Source of the DNA: Nocardia australiensis
Lineage (GTDB): Bacteria > Actinomycetota > Actinomycetes > Mycobacteriales > Mycobacteriaceae
NCBI RefSeq assembly: GCF_020733705.1
Contig: NZ_JAJFZM010000001.1
Coordinates: forward strand, 124,001 to 188,000
Length of the DNA: 64,000 bases
Direction of reading: 5' to 3'
Shown: positions 1 to 8,824 of the stretch, piece by piece
Numbering within the stretch: the first letter of the stretch is position 1
Layout: the number at the start of each line of letters is the position of its first letter
Program-made: the position numbers and the translations under genes
Notes under the pieces: model-generated
What the model was told of the DNA's origin: nothing
Databases searched by the model: none
Seen by the model: only the letters and a program-made list of their open reading frames with translations

Positions 1-172
1 GGTCGAATTTCTACCCCTCCCCACCTGATCCGGAAACTATTTTTCGCCTGTTCCCAGCCGTAATTGCCCCGCACAATCGGCGATTACAATTTTCCTCTTC
101 CCCGAATGATGCATGCTCGCTACTGTGTGATGGTTAGGCGAAAACTAATCCTCCGGAAAGGACCGAGTGGAG

Positions 173-325
173 ATGGCTGAAAAGTCGAAGAAGACGCCTA
201 AGAAAATGCCCAAGCAGATGCCGAGGCAGCAGCAACAGCAGCGCCAGGAGCAAGGGGTACCGCCGAACGAACGTCGTCAGCGCGAGGACAACGATCGCCG
301 CCCTGACCAGCAGCGGCGGTCATAA
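173..325 (+). CDS. small basic Lys/Gln/Arg-rich protein (50 aa)
   Basis: A 50-residue ORF starts at an ATG 7-10 bases after a GGAAAGGAC ribosome-binding sequence and ends at TAA. The product begins MAEKSKKTPKK and is almost entirely Lys, Gln, Arg, Pro and Glu, with a run of five Gln near the middle. It has no membrane segment or cysteine and looks disordered and highly charged. Function is unknown; a nucleic-acid-binding role is only a guess from charge. A GC-rich hairpin follows about 50 bases downstream, which supports a discrete transcription unit. Confidence 0.55.
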   Translation: MAEKSKKTPKKMPKQMPRQQQQQRQEQGVPPNERRQREDNDRRPDQQRRS

Positions 326-377
326 CCGATCAGACCTGAGCTGATCGGCGACAACTGATCCAAATCTTGTGTAAATG

Positions 378-415
378 GGCCGCCGGTTCCGCATAGCGGG
401 GCCGGCGGCCTATTT
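378..415 (+). terminator. hairpin after the small basic protein gene
   Basis: GGCCGCCGG (378-386) pairs with CCGGCGGCC (402-410), with a 15-base loop, followed by TATTTCG. It lies between the end of the small basic gene and the convergent 311-aa gene, so it could end transcription from either side. The T tract is weak. Confidence 0.5.
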
Positions 416-521
416 CGTATTACGCACCCAAACGCAATAGTGGCGTATCGGGGTACACATCTTCCACCACCATTCTGCGCGCGAAAATATCCACCCCCTC
501 GAACAGGCCGCGGCTTTCCGC

Positions 522-1457
522 TCAGGAGCCGGAGATGCCGATCGGTGGGCGGACCGCGGCAAGGTTGCCCGGCTGCACCGACGCGAAGATCCGCCGTGCC
601 TGCACCGCGACGGTACCGGTCGACCACGGCGCCAGCGCCGTGGTGAACATCAACTCACACCACGACATGGCGGGTACGTCACCGGCGGCAAGCGTTGCGA
701 TGAGCGACATTTCGGTATCATGGCCCGCCCACGCGGCGATCAACCAGGCCGCGTCGAGGCGGCCGAGAAACTCCTCGGCGTCCTCCGGCGGCCCGTGCGG
801 CGTATCGACCGCGAGGTGAACGATGGCAGCGATCGCGTGCCGCATACGAACATCCAGTCCCACGGCATCGTGCAGCAGCAACGCTTCCAGTGCGGCGCGC
901 AGTTCAACGTCAGGATCGATCGGCGGCTTGGTGGCACGCGAAGTGCGGATCATGGCAATCGTCTCCCTCGAGTCGGTGTTGAGTTGTGTCGGAGCGGTAA
1001 TCGAACGCAGCGCGCAGTTCTCCCGCGCGGCGGCGTCGTCGCCGTCTTCGACCAGGCTGACCAGTGCGCCCGGGTTCCAGTCGAGTTTGCCGAAGACCCG
1101 GCACCAATCCAGCGCCGGATTATCCTCTGCCACCATCACATCCAGCGCCAGCCCCGAAATCGACGCGGCGCAGGCCAGTGTGACCGCGTCCACATCGGGC
1201 TCGGTGATGGTCAGATGGAGGGTCGCCTCGTTGTGGCCGGCGTCGGCGCGGACCCGGCCCGCCAGCCAGACCGCCCGCGCGGCCGCGGCCATGGCTCCGG
1301 CGCGTCGATTACCGTGCGGGTGATCGGCATCGCTGTCGAGGAAGGGGCCGAACCACAGCACACGGCCCTCGTCGCCACACACCGCGAAGGTACCGTTGGC
1401 GCAGTCCGCGGCGGCGGCCAGCGTGATGTGGGGTACGAACTGGTTCTCATTCACCAT
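522..1457 (-). CDS. hypothetical protein, 311 aa
   Basis: A soluble 311-residue protein starting MVNENQF, with alternating beta-rich N-terminal and Ala-rich helical C-terminal parts. The C-terminal 130 residues contain helices such as AAWLIAAWAGHDTEMSLIATLAAG. No signal peptide, membrane segment or catalytic motif is apparent. The layout recalls small helper proteins of actinobacteria (for example DUF4192-type), but I could not match diagnostic motifs and do not assign a family. It is chosen over overlapping plus-strand frames because composition and codon use look coding only on this strand. It stands alone, convergent with the small basic gene. Confidence 0.7.
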   Translation of the reverse strand: MVNENQFVPHITLAAAADCANGTFAVCGDEGRVLWFGPFLDSDADHPHGNRRAGAMAAAARAVWLAGRVRADAGHNEATLHLTITEPDVDAVTLACAASISGLALDVMVAEDNPALDWCRVFGKLDWNPGALVSLVEDGDDAAARENCALRSITAPTQLNTDSRETIAMIRTSRATKPPIDPDVELRAALEALLLHDAVGLDVRMRHAIAAIVHLAVDTPHGPPEDAEEFLGRLDAAWLIAAWAGHDTEMSLIATLAAGDVPAMSWCELMFTTALAPWSTGTVAVQARRIFASVQPGNLAAVRPPIGISGS

Positions 1458-1882
1458 GGAACACTCACTCCCGCAATGCGCGCGCTACCTGTCCCCATCC
1501 AACGGTAAGTCTCGGTGTCTTCGTTAACTCCGAAATCTCTGATAGACGGATCAAATACGTTCTCGTGTAGGTTGTCCAGGGCAATCAATAGCGTCGCGCA
1601 CGCCCTGTGGGGTACTAACACCATCCAGTGAAATCCCTGCTCGGGCAATTTGGGGGTCAAGGCCATTACGGCAAGTTACGGTCATACCGTGCGCCATGAT
1701 CGATCAGTCTCTGCCACAGTCATTTTCACATTCGGCCGGGTTCATGGCCTTGGCAATGCCGGTCGAACTCCCGTTCGATCGCGCGCGAAAACTGTTGGCA
1801 GCAGCAGGAATCAGTTCGTATGCGTGAAATCTGGACGCCTGCAATGACTTTGCGCGATAGTCGCGAATCCTCCGATACCCGC
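1458..1882. other. 425-bp spacer without a convincing gene
   Basis: This lies upstream of the 311-aa gene and downstream of the XRE regulator, both on the minus strand. Short frames of 65-71 codons exist but show no recognisable protein and no good ribosome-binding site. It presumably carries the promoter of the 311-aa gene. Confidence 0.5.
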
Positions 1883-2686
1883 CTACGGACCGGCGGACGC
1901 CGGGCAGGTCGTTCGTATCCCGAGAAAGAACAGCACCCGGCCCGGATAACTGCCGGAGTCCACCCGGAACATCTGGACATCGAGACTGAAGCACTCCATG
2001 GTCTCCAAGTCGCGGATATGCATCGGCTGGTCCCGGCCGTACCTCGTACCACCCGAGGTCCACATTTCGCGGAACTCCGGATAGCGGCCGAGTTCGTCGA
2101 GCAGGTCGGTGGCCCACGCGGTATCGCCCGACTGGCCGATCAGCCCGCGCAACCAGTCGACCGTGAGCGCGGCCTCGCGCCGCCAGTCGACCATGACCCG
2201 CCTCGACAGCTCGTTGCGGAATAACCACAGCAGGATATTGCCGTCATCGGCCAGCCCGGGGAAGGTCGAGATATAGGCGTCATTGCACGCCAGTACGTTC
2301 CAGCGGGTATCGAGATAGCTCGCCGCGTTGGGGCGGTGCAGCCGCAGGCCGTTGCGCATGTCGTCGCTGATCTCGGCACGCAACTGCGGGACCGCCGGAA
2401 AGGTGTCGTCGTAGAGACCAGCCAGATCGAATAGATGTCTGCGTTCGGAATCGGCGAGCGGGCTGATTCGATCCAGATATCCGATCAGTGCGGTCACCAC
2501 CGCCCTGGTGGGATGGTCGCGATCCCCACCCTCCAAATGGGTGATATAGCTGGAGCTGACACCCGCCGCGAATGCCAGCTTTTCCCGGGATATTCGGCGC
2601 TCATCGCGCAATCGGCGCAGTAGGCCCCCGAACGTTGGCGGTCTCAATTGACCACTATCTCCGGCGTCGGTCGACTTGCTCAGCAC
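1883..2686 (-). CDS. XRE-family regulator with MmyB-like ligand-binding domain
   Basis: A 267-residue protein. The N-terminus carries a Cro/C1 helix-turn-helix (about residues 20-80: FGGLLRRLRDERRISREKL, then VSSSYITHLEGG). The rest matches the MmyB-like domain that binds small or fatty-acyl ligands in this family: NAASYLDTRWNVLACNDAY and then a WLFRNE stretch. The usual length of such regulators is 260-290 aa. The start precedes the HTH by about 17 residues. It is probably a local one-component transcription factor; its target is not evident. It faces away from the narG remnant. Confidence 0.85.
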   Translation of the reverse strand: MLSKSTDAGDSGQLRPPTFGGLLRRLRDERRISREKLAFAAGVSSSYITHLEGGDRDHPTRAVVTALIGYLDRISPLADSERRHLFDLAGLYDDTFPAVPQLRAEISDDMRNGLRLHRPNAASYLDTRWNVLACNDAYISTFPGLADDGNILLWLFRNELSRRVMVDWRREAALTVDWLRGLIGQSGDTAWATDLLDELGRYPEFREMWTSGGTRYGRDQPMHIRDLETMECFSLDVQMFRVDSGSYPGRVLFFLGIRTTCPASAGP

Positions 2687-3029
2687 AGCAATCCACTCCT
2701 ACGAAGCTGTTGACACATCAAGGTTGGGCACTTCCGAATGGGAAGTGAGCCGAGCTACCGACGTCGCCTGCGACACCGGCTTCTGTGGGGTATACATGGG
2801 TCCAATCGTCGACGATGCGAGCCACGCCCACGACACATGAATATAAACGATATTGTTTCTTTATATTCGATTCTTCCGTATTTAACCGCTACATCACAGC
2901 TACCAAATGAGTGCGAATCCGCCTCGCCTCCACCAACATTCGGCGCCGACGCCGCGAGTCGGATCATCAGCCCGATTCCACAGCTCGAAGGGGACGTCGT
3001 GGTCAGTTCATGCACCAGCTGATGCCGGC
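2687..3029. other. AT-rich spacer between XRE gene and narG remnant
   Basis: No gene is recognised. Positions 2838-2890 are strikingly AT-rich for this genome and contain an inverted repeat, GAATATAAA (2839-2847) with TTTATATTC (2860-2868). It may hold the XRE promoter and operator, or mark foreign DNA next to the truncated narG. Confidence 0.5.
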
Positions 3030-3236
3030 GACGCACTGCTTCGATTGGGTAAATACTTTCGCCGGGACGAGGTCTCCGCCGATCAACGCAGCCTTCATCA
3101 GGTCGGCGGGCGCGGGGCAGTCGAATTCTACCGAGACCGCTGGTCACACGACAAGGTGGTGCGCTCGAAGTACGGCGTCAACTGCACCGGGTCGTGCTCA
3201 TGGACGATCTATGTCAAGGACGGCGTGATCACCTGA
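3030..3236 (+). pseudogene. narG: narG remnant: N-terminal fragment of respiratory nitrate reductase alpha subunit
   Basis: The frame encodes about 68 residues matching the N-terminus of actinobacterial NarG: LLRLGKYFRR, EFYRDRWSHDKVVRS, then GVNCTGSCSW and IYVKDGVIT. A TGA stop falls exactly where the family continues with Trp-Glu-Thr; after TGA GAG the sequence no longer resembles narG. Real NarG is about 1,230 aa. The residue equivalent to the FS0 cluster His (normally S-T-H-G-V-N-C) is Tyr here. The reading frame is open upstream to 2907, but that part is not NarG-like. No narH, narJ or narI is present. It is a relic, not a functional gene. Confidence 0.85.
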
Positions 3237-3312
3237 GAGTCATCCGGTATTCCCACACAGAATCAGACTGTCTAGTTGCCGTGATGCCCAGGGGCAGACA
3301 ACATCTGATGCC

Positions 3313-5016
3313 ATGCCGTCGAATTCGTTGAACCCCGCGGGCGATGTTCCGGATACCGGGATCCCTGCAACTCTCGCCGCCGATATGACGATCGCCGAGC
3401 AGCATGCGTGGCATCGAGCGCGCCTGCGGCGCCATCCGGTCTCCCGGCGCAATGTGTTGCGCGGTGCGGCCGCGGCGGCGGCCGTCGCGGCCGCAGGCAC
3501 CTCGCCATTCGGGCGGCGCGCGTACGCCGAAGATGCGCAGCTCGCGGTCGGCGGACGGCACGTGGGATACGGGCCGGATGCGGCCAGTCAGCTGCGATTC
3601 GCCGCGCAGCTGTCGCGTCCGCCCGCAGGCACGAAGGTCTTTCTCGATCATGGGCCGACTCCCGCTCTCGGTGGGTCTATCGAAGCGGAGGTGCGCAATC
3701 TGCTGACGCAGGTGCCTTCCTCCGACGGCGGAGTGCTTGCGGCCGAACAGTTTTACGTGCACGCACCGGTCGACGGCCTACCGGGCCGGGTGCCGCATTT
3801 CTACCGGTGGCGGACCTCCGATGGCTTCGTCGGTGACATCAAATCCGCCGCACCGGCCATGCCGAGCGCACGGGCCGCGATCCTGCCCTTCCGCTTCACC
3901 ATGATGGGCGATCAAGGCACCGACCAAACTCCCGGACAACCATTGGGTGTCGCACCCGGTGACTACGACGACAAGTACTACAAGCCCGACAACGACCCGG
4001 CAGTGCCGCACGCGTCCAACGTGATTCGCCAAATCGTCGCGGCCGAGCCCGATTTCCATATTCTCGCCGGAGACATCGCCTACGCCGACCCCTCCGGAGG
4101 CGGTAAACCGAACCAGTTCGTCGCGCACGGCGGACAACTGCCGAGCGGGTTCGACAAGTACAACCCGTATGTCTGGGATGTCTACTTCGGTGCCATCGAA
4201 GCCAGCGCTTCCCAGACGCCGTGGATGTTCACCACCGGCAACCACGACATGGAGGCCACCTACGACACACACGGCTACGGCGGACATTTGGCGCGGCTGG
4301 ACTTTCCCGGCAACGGTCCCGCAGGCTGTCCGTCGGCGTATTCGTTCACCTACGGCAACGTGGCCGTGCTCTCGCTCGACGCCAATGACGTCACCTACGA
4401 GATCCGCGCGAACACCGGCTATTCCGGTGGGGCACAGACGAGTTGGGTCGAGCGCAGCCTCGCCGCCTATCGTGCGGACCCGGACATCGATTTCATTGTC
4501 TGCTTCTTCCACCACTGCGCTTACTCGACCACGGAGTCACATGCCAGCGACGGCGGCGTCCGCGACGCGTGGGCCGGGTTGTTCGACCGCTATCAGGTGG
4601 ATCTGGTGCTACAGGGCCACAATCACGTCTACGAGCGCACCGACCCGATCCGCGCCGGTGCCGCGACCAAGGTGGCCGGCGACAACTCGATCGTCTACCC
4701 GGAAACCGACGGCACCATCTACTACACCGTCGGCGGCGGTGGCCGTCCCCGATACGAATTCCAGTCCGGTTCACAGGAAACCTTCCGAGGCCACGAACTA
4801 CCCGACACCGCCGTCCCCAACAGCTATGTATGGACACCGGGCGGCGACAAACAGGACGAGGACGCCGTATGGTCGCGTGTCCGCTTCCGCAACTACTCGT
4901 TCTTGCGAGTCGACGTCCGACCCGGCATATTCTCCAGCGAAATGGACGTGATCGCAGTCGACGAATACGGCCGCGAATTCGACCGGGTCACTTTCCGCCG
5001 CATGGCGGTTGCTTGA
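3313..5016 (+). CDS. Tat-exported calcineurin-like metallophosphoesterase (purple acid phosphatase type)
   Basis: A 567-residue protein with a twin-arginine signal (SRRNVLRG followed by an Ala-rich hydrophobic stretch, about residues 43-70), so it is probably exported folded. It has the metallophosphoesterase signature in order: GDQGT, GDIAYAD, GNHDME, HHCAYS and GHNHVYERT, which supply the binuclear metal ligands. An N-terminal Fn3-like region precedes the catalytic domain, as in purple acid phosphatases. It probably hydrolyses phosphate monoesters outside the membrane. The ATG at 3313 puts about 40 residues before the Tat motif; an internal ATG at 3385 would give a more typical signal length. 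Confidence 0.88.
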   Translation: MPSNSLNPAGDVPDTGIPATLAADMTIAEQHAWHRARLRRHPVSRRNVLRGAAAAAAVAAAGTSPFGRRAYAEDAQLAVGGRHVGYGPDAASQLRFAAQLSRPPAGTKVFLDHGPTPALGGSIEAEVRNLLTQVPSSDGGVLAAEQFYVHAPVDGLPGRVPHFYRWRTSDGFVGDIKSAAPAMPSARAAILPFRFTMMGDQGTDQTPGQPLGVAPGDYDDKYYKPDNDPAVPHASNVIRQIVAAEPDFHILAGDIAYADPSGGGKPNQFVAHGGQLPSGFDKYNPYVWDVYFGAIEASASQTPWMFTTGNHDMEATYDTHGYGGHLARLDFPGNGPAGCPSAYSFTYGNVAVLSLDANDVTYEIRANTGYSGGAQTSWVERSLAAYRADPDIDFIVCFFHHCAYSTTESHASDGGVRDAWAGLFDRYQVDLVLQGHNHVYERTDPIRAGAATKVAGDNSIVYPETDGTIYYTVGGGGRPRYEFQSGSQETFRGHELPDTAVPNSYVWTPGGDKQDEDAVWSRVRFRNYSFLRVDVRPGIFSSEMDVIAVDEYGREFDRVTFRRMAVA

Positions 5017-5031
5017 CCGACGACAGACCGT

Positions 5032-5349
5032 TCACCGAAACAGTGCCTCCACCAGACGAACGACGGCGACGGTGTCGGCGACTACCCCCACGGGCTCCCC
5101 CAGAGCCGACACCGGATACCACTCGATGAGATCCGGAATGGCCAGTCCGATGGTGTCCACCCCATCCGCATCGCGATATCGGACCCGCTCTACAGAGGTG
5201 AAATCGTCGGGCACCGTCCCCGGCACGACCTGACACACCACGACACGGCCTTTCCCAGCCGAAAGATATCGAGGACCGGATAGCACCAGTACATACACCG
5301 GTACGACCGACTTCACGGCAAGCAAGCGGCGAATCTCACCCTGCCTCAA
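5032..5349 (-). CDS. toxin of a type II toxin-antitoxin pair (MazF/CcdB-like)
   Basis: A 105-residue protein read from a TTG at 5349 that overlaps the antitoxin stop in TTGA, implying translational coupling. It opens RQGEIRRLL, as MazF/PemK toxins open with RGEIW, then has hydrophobic strands VPVYVLVLSG and RVVVCQVVPG expected of the CcdB/PemK barrel. It is likely an endoribonuclease-type growth inhibitor neutralised by the upstream partner; this rests on fold resemblance and gene order. Longer upstream starts would run inside the antitoxin gene and are unlikely. Confidence 0.7.
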   Translation of the reverse strand: MRQGEIRRLLAVKSVVPVYVLVLSGPRYLSAGKGRVVVCQVVPGTVPDDFTSVERVRYRDADGVDTIGLAIPDLIEWYPVSALGEPVGVVADTVAVVRLVEALFR

Positions 5350-5573
5350 CGGGAATCGGCCGAACGCACCCGATCTCGCAGCCGAATCCGCTCGGCCATC
5401 CAGTCCTCGGTGATGCCGAGCAGCGCGTCGACCTCCTTGGACGCATTCCACATGTCACGATCCAAACGGTCCTGGATTGCCTCGGTCACCCATTGCGAGA
5501 CATTGCCTGCCGCTGCCGCACGTAATCGCGTATCGAGATCGTCGGAGATCTTCATCGATAGCTGCTGAGTCAT
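5346..5573 (-). CDS. antitoxin of the pair (ribbon-helix-helix-like)
   Basis: A 75-residue protein beginning MTQQLSMKISDDLDTRLRAAA and continuing NVSQWVTEAIQDRLDRD. That is the short N-terminal strand plus two helices of MetJ/Arc-type DNA-binding antitoxins. The C-terminal half is charged and helical and would wrap the toxin. The ATG at 5573 was chosen because longer frames lose the antitoxin pattern. Its TGA overlaps the toxin TTG. The pair probably represses its own promoter, which should lie just upstream of 5573. Confidence 0.75.
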   Translation of the reverse strand: MTQQLSMKISDDLDTRLRAAAAGNVSQWVTEAIQDRLDRDMWNASKEVDALLGITEDWMAERIRLRDRVRSADSR

Positions 5574-5605
5574 ACTTGTTAGGTTACCGCCCGTAACACC
5601 ACCTG

Positions 5606-6583
5606 TCAGGCGCCGATGGCGGCGGCGAAGATGGGCCAGGAGAGGTGGACGTCGTCCTGCCAGTAGGACCAGGCGTGCGGCGCGGAGCGGAAGTTGACGG
5701 TGGCGGGGATGCCGAGGGCGGCCAGGCGGTCGGTGAAGGGGCGGGTGCAACCACCGATGACGGTTTCCATCACGCCGCCGACGAGCACGCGATCCAGCAG
5801 CCGTATGGGGTCGCCGTCGATACCGGGATCGCTGAGGGTCTCGTGTGCGCCGGGCGCACCGTTGCCCGCGGAAATGTAGAGGGCGACACCACGCAGGCGC
5901 TCCGCGTTGACCATCGGGTCGTGCTCGGCCCAGGCCGGGTTGTCGGGCGCACCCCACATGTTGTCGGCGTTCGCCCCGAACAGCGCGAGCTGGGAATGCA
6001 CGTACGCGTTGGCCACCGCGTCACTGGTACGCGGGCAGCCGCTGTAGGCGCCGACCGCCTGATAGAGACCGGGCGCACCGGTCGCCAGGTTCAGCGCGGA
6101 GGTCGCCGACATGGACAGTCCCGCAATGGCATTGCGCCCGGTCATCCCGAAACGGGATTCGAGCAGCGGCGGAAGTTCCCTGGTCAGAAAGGTTGTCCAC
6201 TGATTGCGCCCGAGTGCCGGATCGTCGCGCAGCCAGTCGGTGTAGTAGCTGGCGCGTCCGCCCATCGGCACGATCACGTTGACGTTCTTGTCCGCGAAGA
6301 AGTCCGCGATATCGGTGCGGCGCATCCACGGTCCGCCGTCCTCACCGCCATCGACCGCGTTCAGCAAATAAAGTGCGGGCGCACCGGAACCGGGATGCGA
6401 CATCCATAGCGTGATCGGACGATCCATCGCCGCGGAGTGGACCACCACCTCGAATTCGCGTCCGCCTAGTGGACGTACGTCGAGAATGCGGGAATCACCG
6501 GGATCGGCCGCGGCCACTGCGGCCGGGACCATCGCGGCGATCAGAATGAGAAAGGACACCAGGCATCGCATCAGCCGGTACAT
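5606..6583 (-). CDS. secreted Ag85-like esterase / mycolyltransferase family protein
   Basis: A 325-residue alpha/beta hydrolase with an N-terminal signal peptide (hydrophobic SFLILIAAMVPAAVAAA, cleavage near residue 26). The nucleophile elbow is GLSMSA, close to the GLSMSG of antigen 85 proteins, and a late FRSAPHAWSYW holds the probable catalytic His. The Trp-rich segment and the length fit the Ag85/FbpC esterase family of mycolate-making actinobacteria. The likely role is transfer of mycoloyl groups to trehalose or arabinogalactan in the envelope, or a related esterase. It is monocistronic on the minus strand. Confidence 0.85.
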   Translation of the reverse strand: MYRLMRCLVSFLILIAAMVPAAVAAADPGDSRILDVRPLGGREFEVVVHSAAMDRPITLWMSHPGSGAPALYLLNAVDGGEDGGPWMRRTDIADFFADKNVNVIVPMGGRASYYTDWLRDDPALGRNQWTTFLTRELPPLLESRFGMTGRNAIAGLSMSATSALNLATGAPGLYQAVGAYSGCPRTSDAVANAYVHSQLALFGANADNMWGAPDNPAWAEHDPMVNAERLRGVALYISAGNGAPGAHETLSDPGIDGDPIRLLDRVLVGGVMETVIGGCTRPFTDRLAALGIPATVNFRSAPHAWSYWQDDVHLSWPIFAAAIGA

Positions 6584-6830
6584 GCCATGGATTCTCGCGC
6601 ACTGACGCCACGGCGCGCGGACATTCAGTGGGCGTGTTCGCCCCGATTTGCCCGCATGGACTCATTGCCCATTACTCACGGCAACGGCAGGTTCGGCGAC
6701 GCGCGAGATGGCAGGCCAGGGGCCGGGCCGATCACCGCGACCAGGTCGGAGTTGGTGAGCTGAGCGTGGAAATACAGATGTGGGCCGGTATCCGCTCCGG
6801 CGGCCGGCCCGGTAGCAGGCGGTGATTCGG

Positions 6831-7610
6831 TCAGACGACGCGAGCCTGTACCAATTCCCGTGCGGCAGTTCGGTAGCGGTGGGCTATGAGACGGACCACG
6901 GCCGGGTGGACGCCGATGGGTTCGGCGACGCCGTCCGCGCCCGCGTCGTACAGTCGCTGCTGGAACAGGCCGTGCGCCAGCAGGTATGAAGCGATGAACA
7001 CGCGCCGAGCACCCGAATCACGCAGCGAGGCGACGACGTCTCGCACGCGAGGCGACCCCGTGGCGACATAGCCGATTCGGACCGGCGAACCGAGGTACTC
7101 GCTCAATATGGCCGCCGCACGTCGAATATCCTGGCGGGCACGGGCATCGGAAGATCCGGCCGCCGCGAACACCACAGCGTCACCGGGTCGCCAACCGGCC
7201 GCACGCAAGCGCATGAGCATGACACCGGCCAGCGCCGGGTCCGGCCCCATGGCCGCGGTGACGACAACCTCGGGATGCCCGCTCTCGGCCACCTCGCGTG
7301 GGACATCCCGATACACGTGATAACCCGATGCCAGGAAGGCCGCAACCACCACCGCGGGAACAGATTCCCCTGCGGCAGCGGTCAGATCGCGTAGCACCTC
7401 CGACGGTGACGGACCGAGCACATCCACGAATGCGGTTCGCACCCAAGGTTTCTCGGACGCGATACCGACCGTCTCGGCAGCACGTGCGTCACGCCCCGCA
7501 ATCATGGCACCGAGCTCGACCGGCACCGCCTCGGCCAGCGTCGCGATCATCTGCACGCCCCGGGTACTCCTGGTGCCGTGCGCCACCAGTACCAGGGCCG
7601 CAGGCGTCAC
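6831..7610 (-). CDS. sirohydrochlorin chelatase (CbiX/SirB type)
   Basis: A 259-residue class II chelatase with tandem halves. The N-terminal half begins LVLVAHGTRS, whose His is the usual metal-binding residue, and FLASGYHVYRD supplies the second conserved His. The C-terminal half repeats the pattern (FIASYLLAHGLFQQRL). It inserts ferrous iron into sirohydrochlorin to make siroheme, the cofactor of the nitrite reductase NirB encoded upstream. It overlaps the HemD-like gene by four bases and is the last gene of the nitrite operon. Confidence 0.88.
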   Translation of the reverse strand: MTPAALVLVAHGTRSTRGVQMIATLAEAVPVELGAMIAGRDARAAETVGIASEKPWVRTAFVDVLGPSPSEVLRDLTAAAGESVPAVVVAAFLASGYHVYRDVPREVAESGHPEVVVTAAMGPDPALAGVMLMRLRAAGWRPGDAVVFAAAGSSDARARQDIRRAAAILSEYLGSPVRIGYVATGSPRVRDVVASLRDSGARRVFIASYLLAHGLFQQRLYDAGADGVAEPIGVHPAVVRLIAHRYRTAARELVQARVV

Positions 7611-8824
7611 AGGCTCCCCGCGATCTGTGCGTATCGTGGTGTCCGGGCCGGGTTCGCGATACCGGCGGCCGGGGTGACGGCCCGTGGGTAGTCGGCGGGG
7701 TCGAGCGCCAGCCGGTAGCCCCGTTTGACCACTGTCTGAATCGCTTTCGGCGTGCCGAGCCCCGCACGCAACCGGGCGATCGCGGTTTCCACGGCATGGG
7801 TGTCGTCACCGCGGCCGGGTAGCGCGGCGAGCAGATCCTCCCTGGACACCACCCGGCCCGGCTGACGAGCCAGCGAACGCATCAACGCCATCGGCGCGGG
7901 CGCCAACTGCCGCACCGAATCGTCGACCACCACACAGGCCCCGCGCACGCTGATCGTGTGCCCGGCCGCCGAGATCCGATTCGCCCGGCGCGGTAGTTCT
8001 TCGGCGACATGCCGGGCCAGCGCACCCAGGCGCGCCCGCCCCGGCATAGAGGTGGGAACGCCGAGGTCTTCCAGCGGCGCCGCCGTGATAGGGCCGACAC
8101 ACGCGGGCAGCACGCGCCCGCGCAATGCGTGCAGTACCCCCTCGAGCAGTCCGGTTTCCTTGGCGCGCATCAACAGTGACGCCACGGCCGGCGCACTGGT
8201 GAAGGTCACACAGTCCAGGCTCGCGGTGACGATACCCTCGATCAGCTGATCCATCGGGGTCTGATCCTGCGGCGGTGTCCAGCGATACACCGGCACCGGG
8301 ATCACATCCGCTCCGGCGCAACGCAATACCTCGCAGAAGTCGGGAACCGGCTCCCATTCGGTGGTAGCACCGTGCAATTGGACCGCGATCCGCACGCCCT
8401 CCACGCCTTCGGCAAGCAAATGATCGAGCACCTCGGCGGAAGATTCCGAGGCGGGCGACCATTCCTCGCGCAGTTCCGCCGCCCGGATGGCGCCCTTGGC
8501 CTTCGGCCCGCGCGCCAGCATCCGTGTCGCGCCGAGCGTGGTGCGTAGGTCCTCGGCCAGGCCCCATCCTTCAGCCGCCTCCATCCAGCCGCGAAACCCG
8601 ATTCCCGTGGTCACGACAACGAGCTGCGGCGGATTGGCGACCAACAGCCTGGTCACCCGCTCCAATTCGGTGTCGTCGGCGAGGGGAATGATGCGAATGG
8701 CGGGTGCGGAAACAATGTCCGCGCCACGCCGGGTCAGCAGCGTGGCGAACTCGTCGGCCCGCCGCGCCGCCGTAATGCCGACCGTGAATCCGGCGAGGCT
8801 GGAGCCCGCGTCGGGAGTTGTCAT
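7607..8824 (-). CDS. uroporphyrinogen-III synthase with C-terminal winged-helix domain
   Basis: A 405-residue fusion. Residues about 10-270 are the two-lobed HEM4 fold (FTVGITAARRADEFATLL, VTFTSAPAVASLL), which closes uroporphyrinogen III. Residues about 285-380 are an OmpR/PhoB-type winged helix (VRQLAPAPMALMRSLARQPGRVVSRE, then AVETAIARLRAGLG and VVKRGYRL). This fusion is typical of actinobacterial nitrite operons and may regulate as well as catalyse. It overlaps nirD by four bases (ATGA) and cbiX by four bases, so the genes are translationally coupled. Confidence 0.88.
   Translation of the reverse strand: MTTPDAGSSLAGFTVGITAARRADEFATLLTRRGADIVSAPAIRIIPLADDTELERVTRLLVANPPQLVVVTTGIGFRGWMEAAEGWGLAEDLRTTLGATRMLARGPKAKGAIRAAELREEWSPASESSAEVLDHLLAEGVEGVRIAVQLHGATTEWEPVPDFCEVLRCAGADVIPVPVYRWTPPQDQTPMDQLIEGIVTASLDCVTFTSAPAVASLLMRAKETGLLEGVLHALRGRVLPACVGPITAAPLEDLGVPTSMPGRARLGALARHVAEELPRRANRISAAGHTISVRGACVVVDDSVRQLAPAPMALMRSLARQPGRVVSREDLLAALPGRGDDTHAVETAIARLRAGLGTPKAIQTVVKRGYRLALDPADYPRAVTPAAGIANPARTPRYAQIAGSL

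Noticed and set aside
1451..1666. 71-codon frame before the 311-aa gene
   Set aside because: No ribosome-binding site, overlaps the start of the better-supported gene, no family resemblance.
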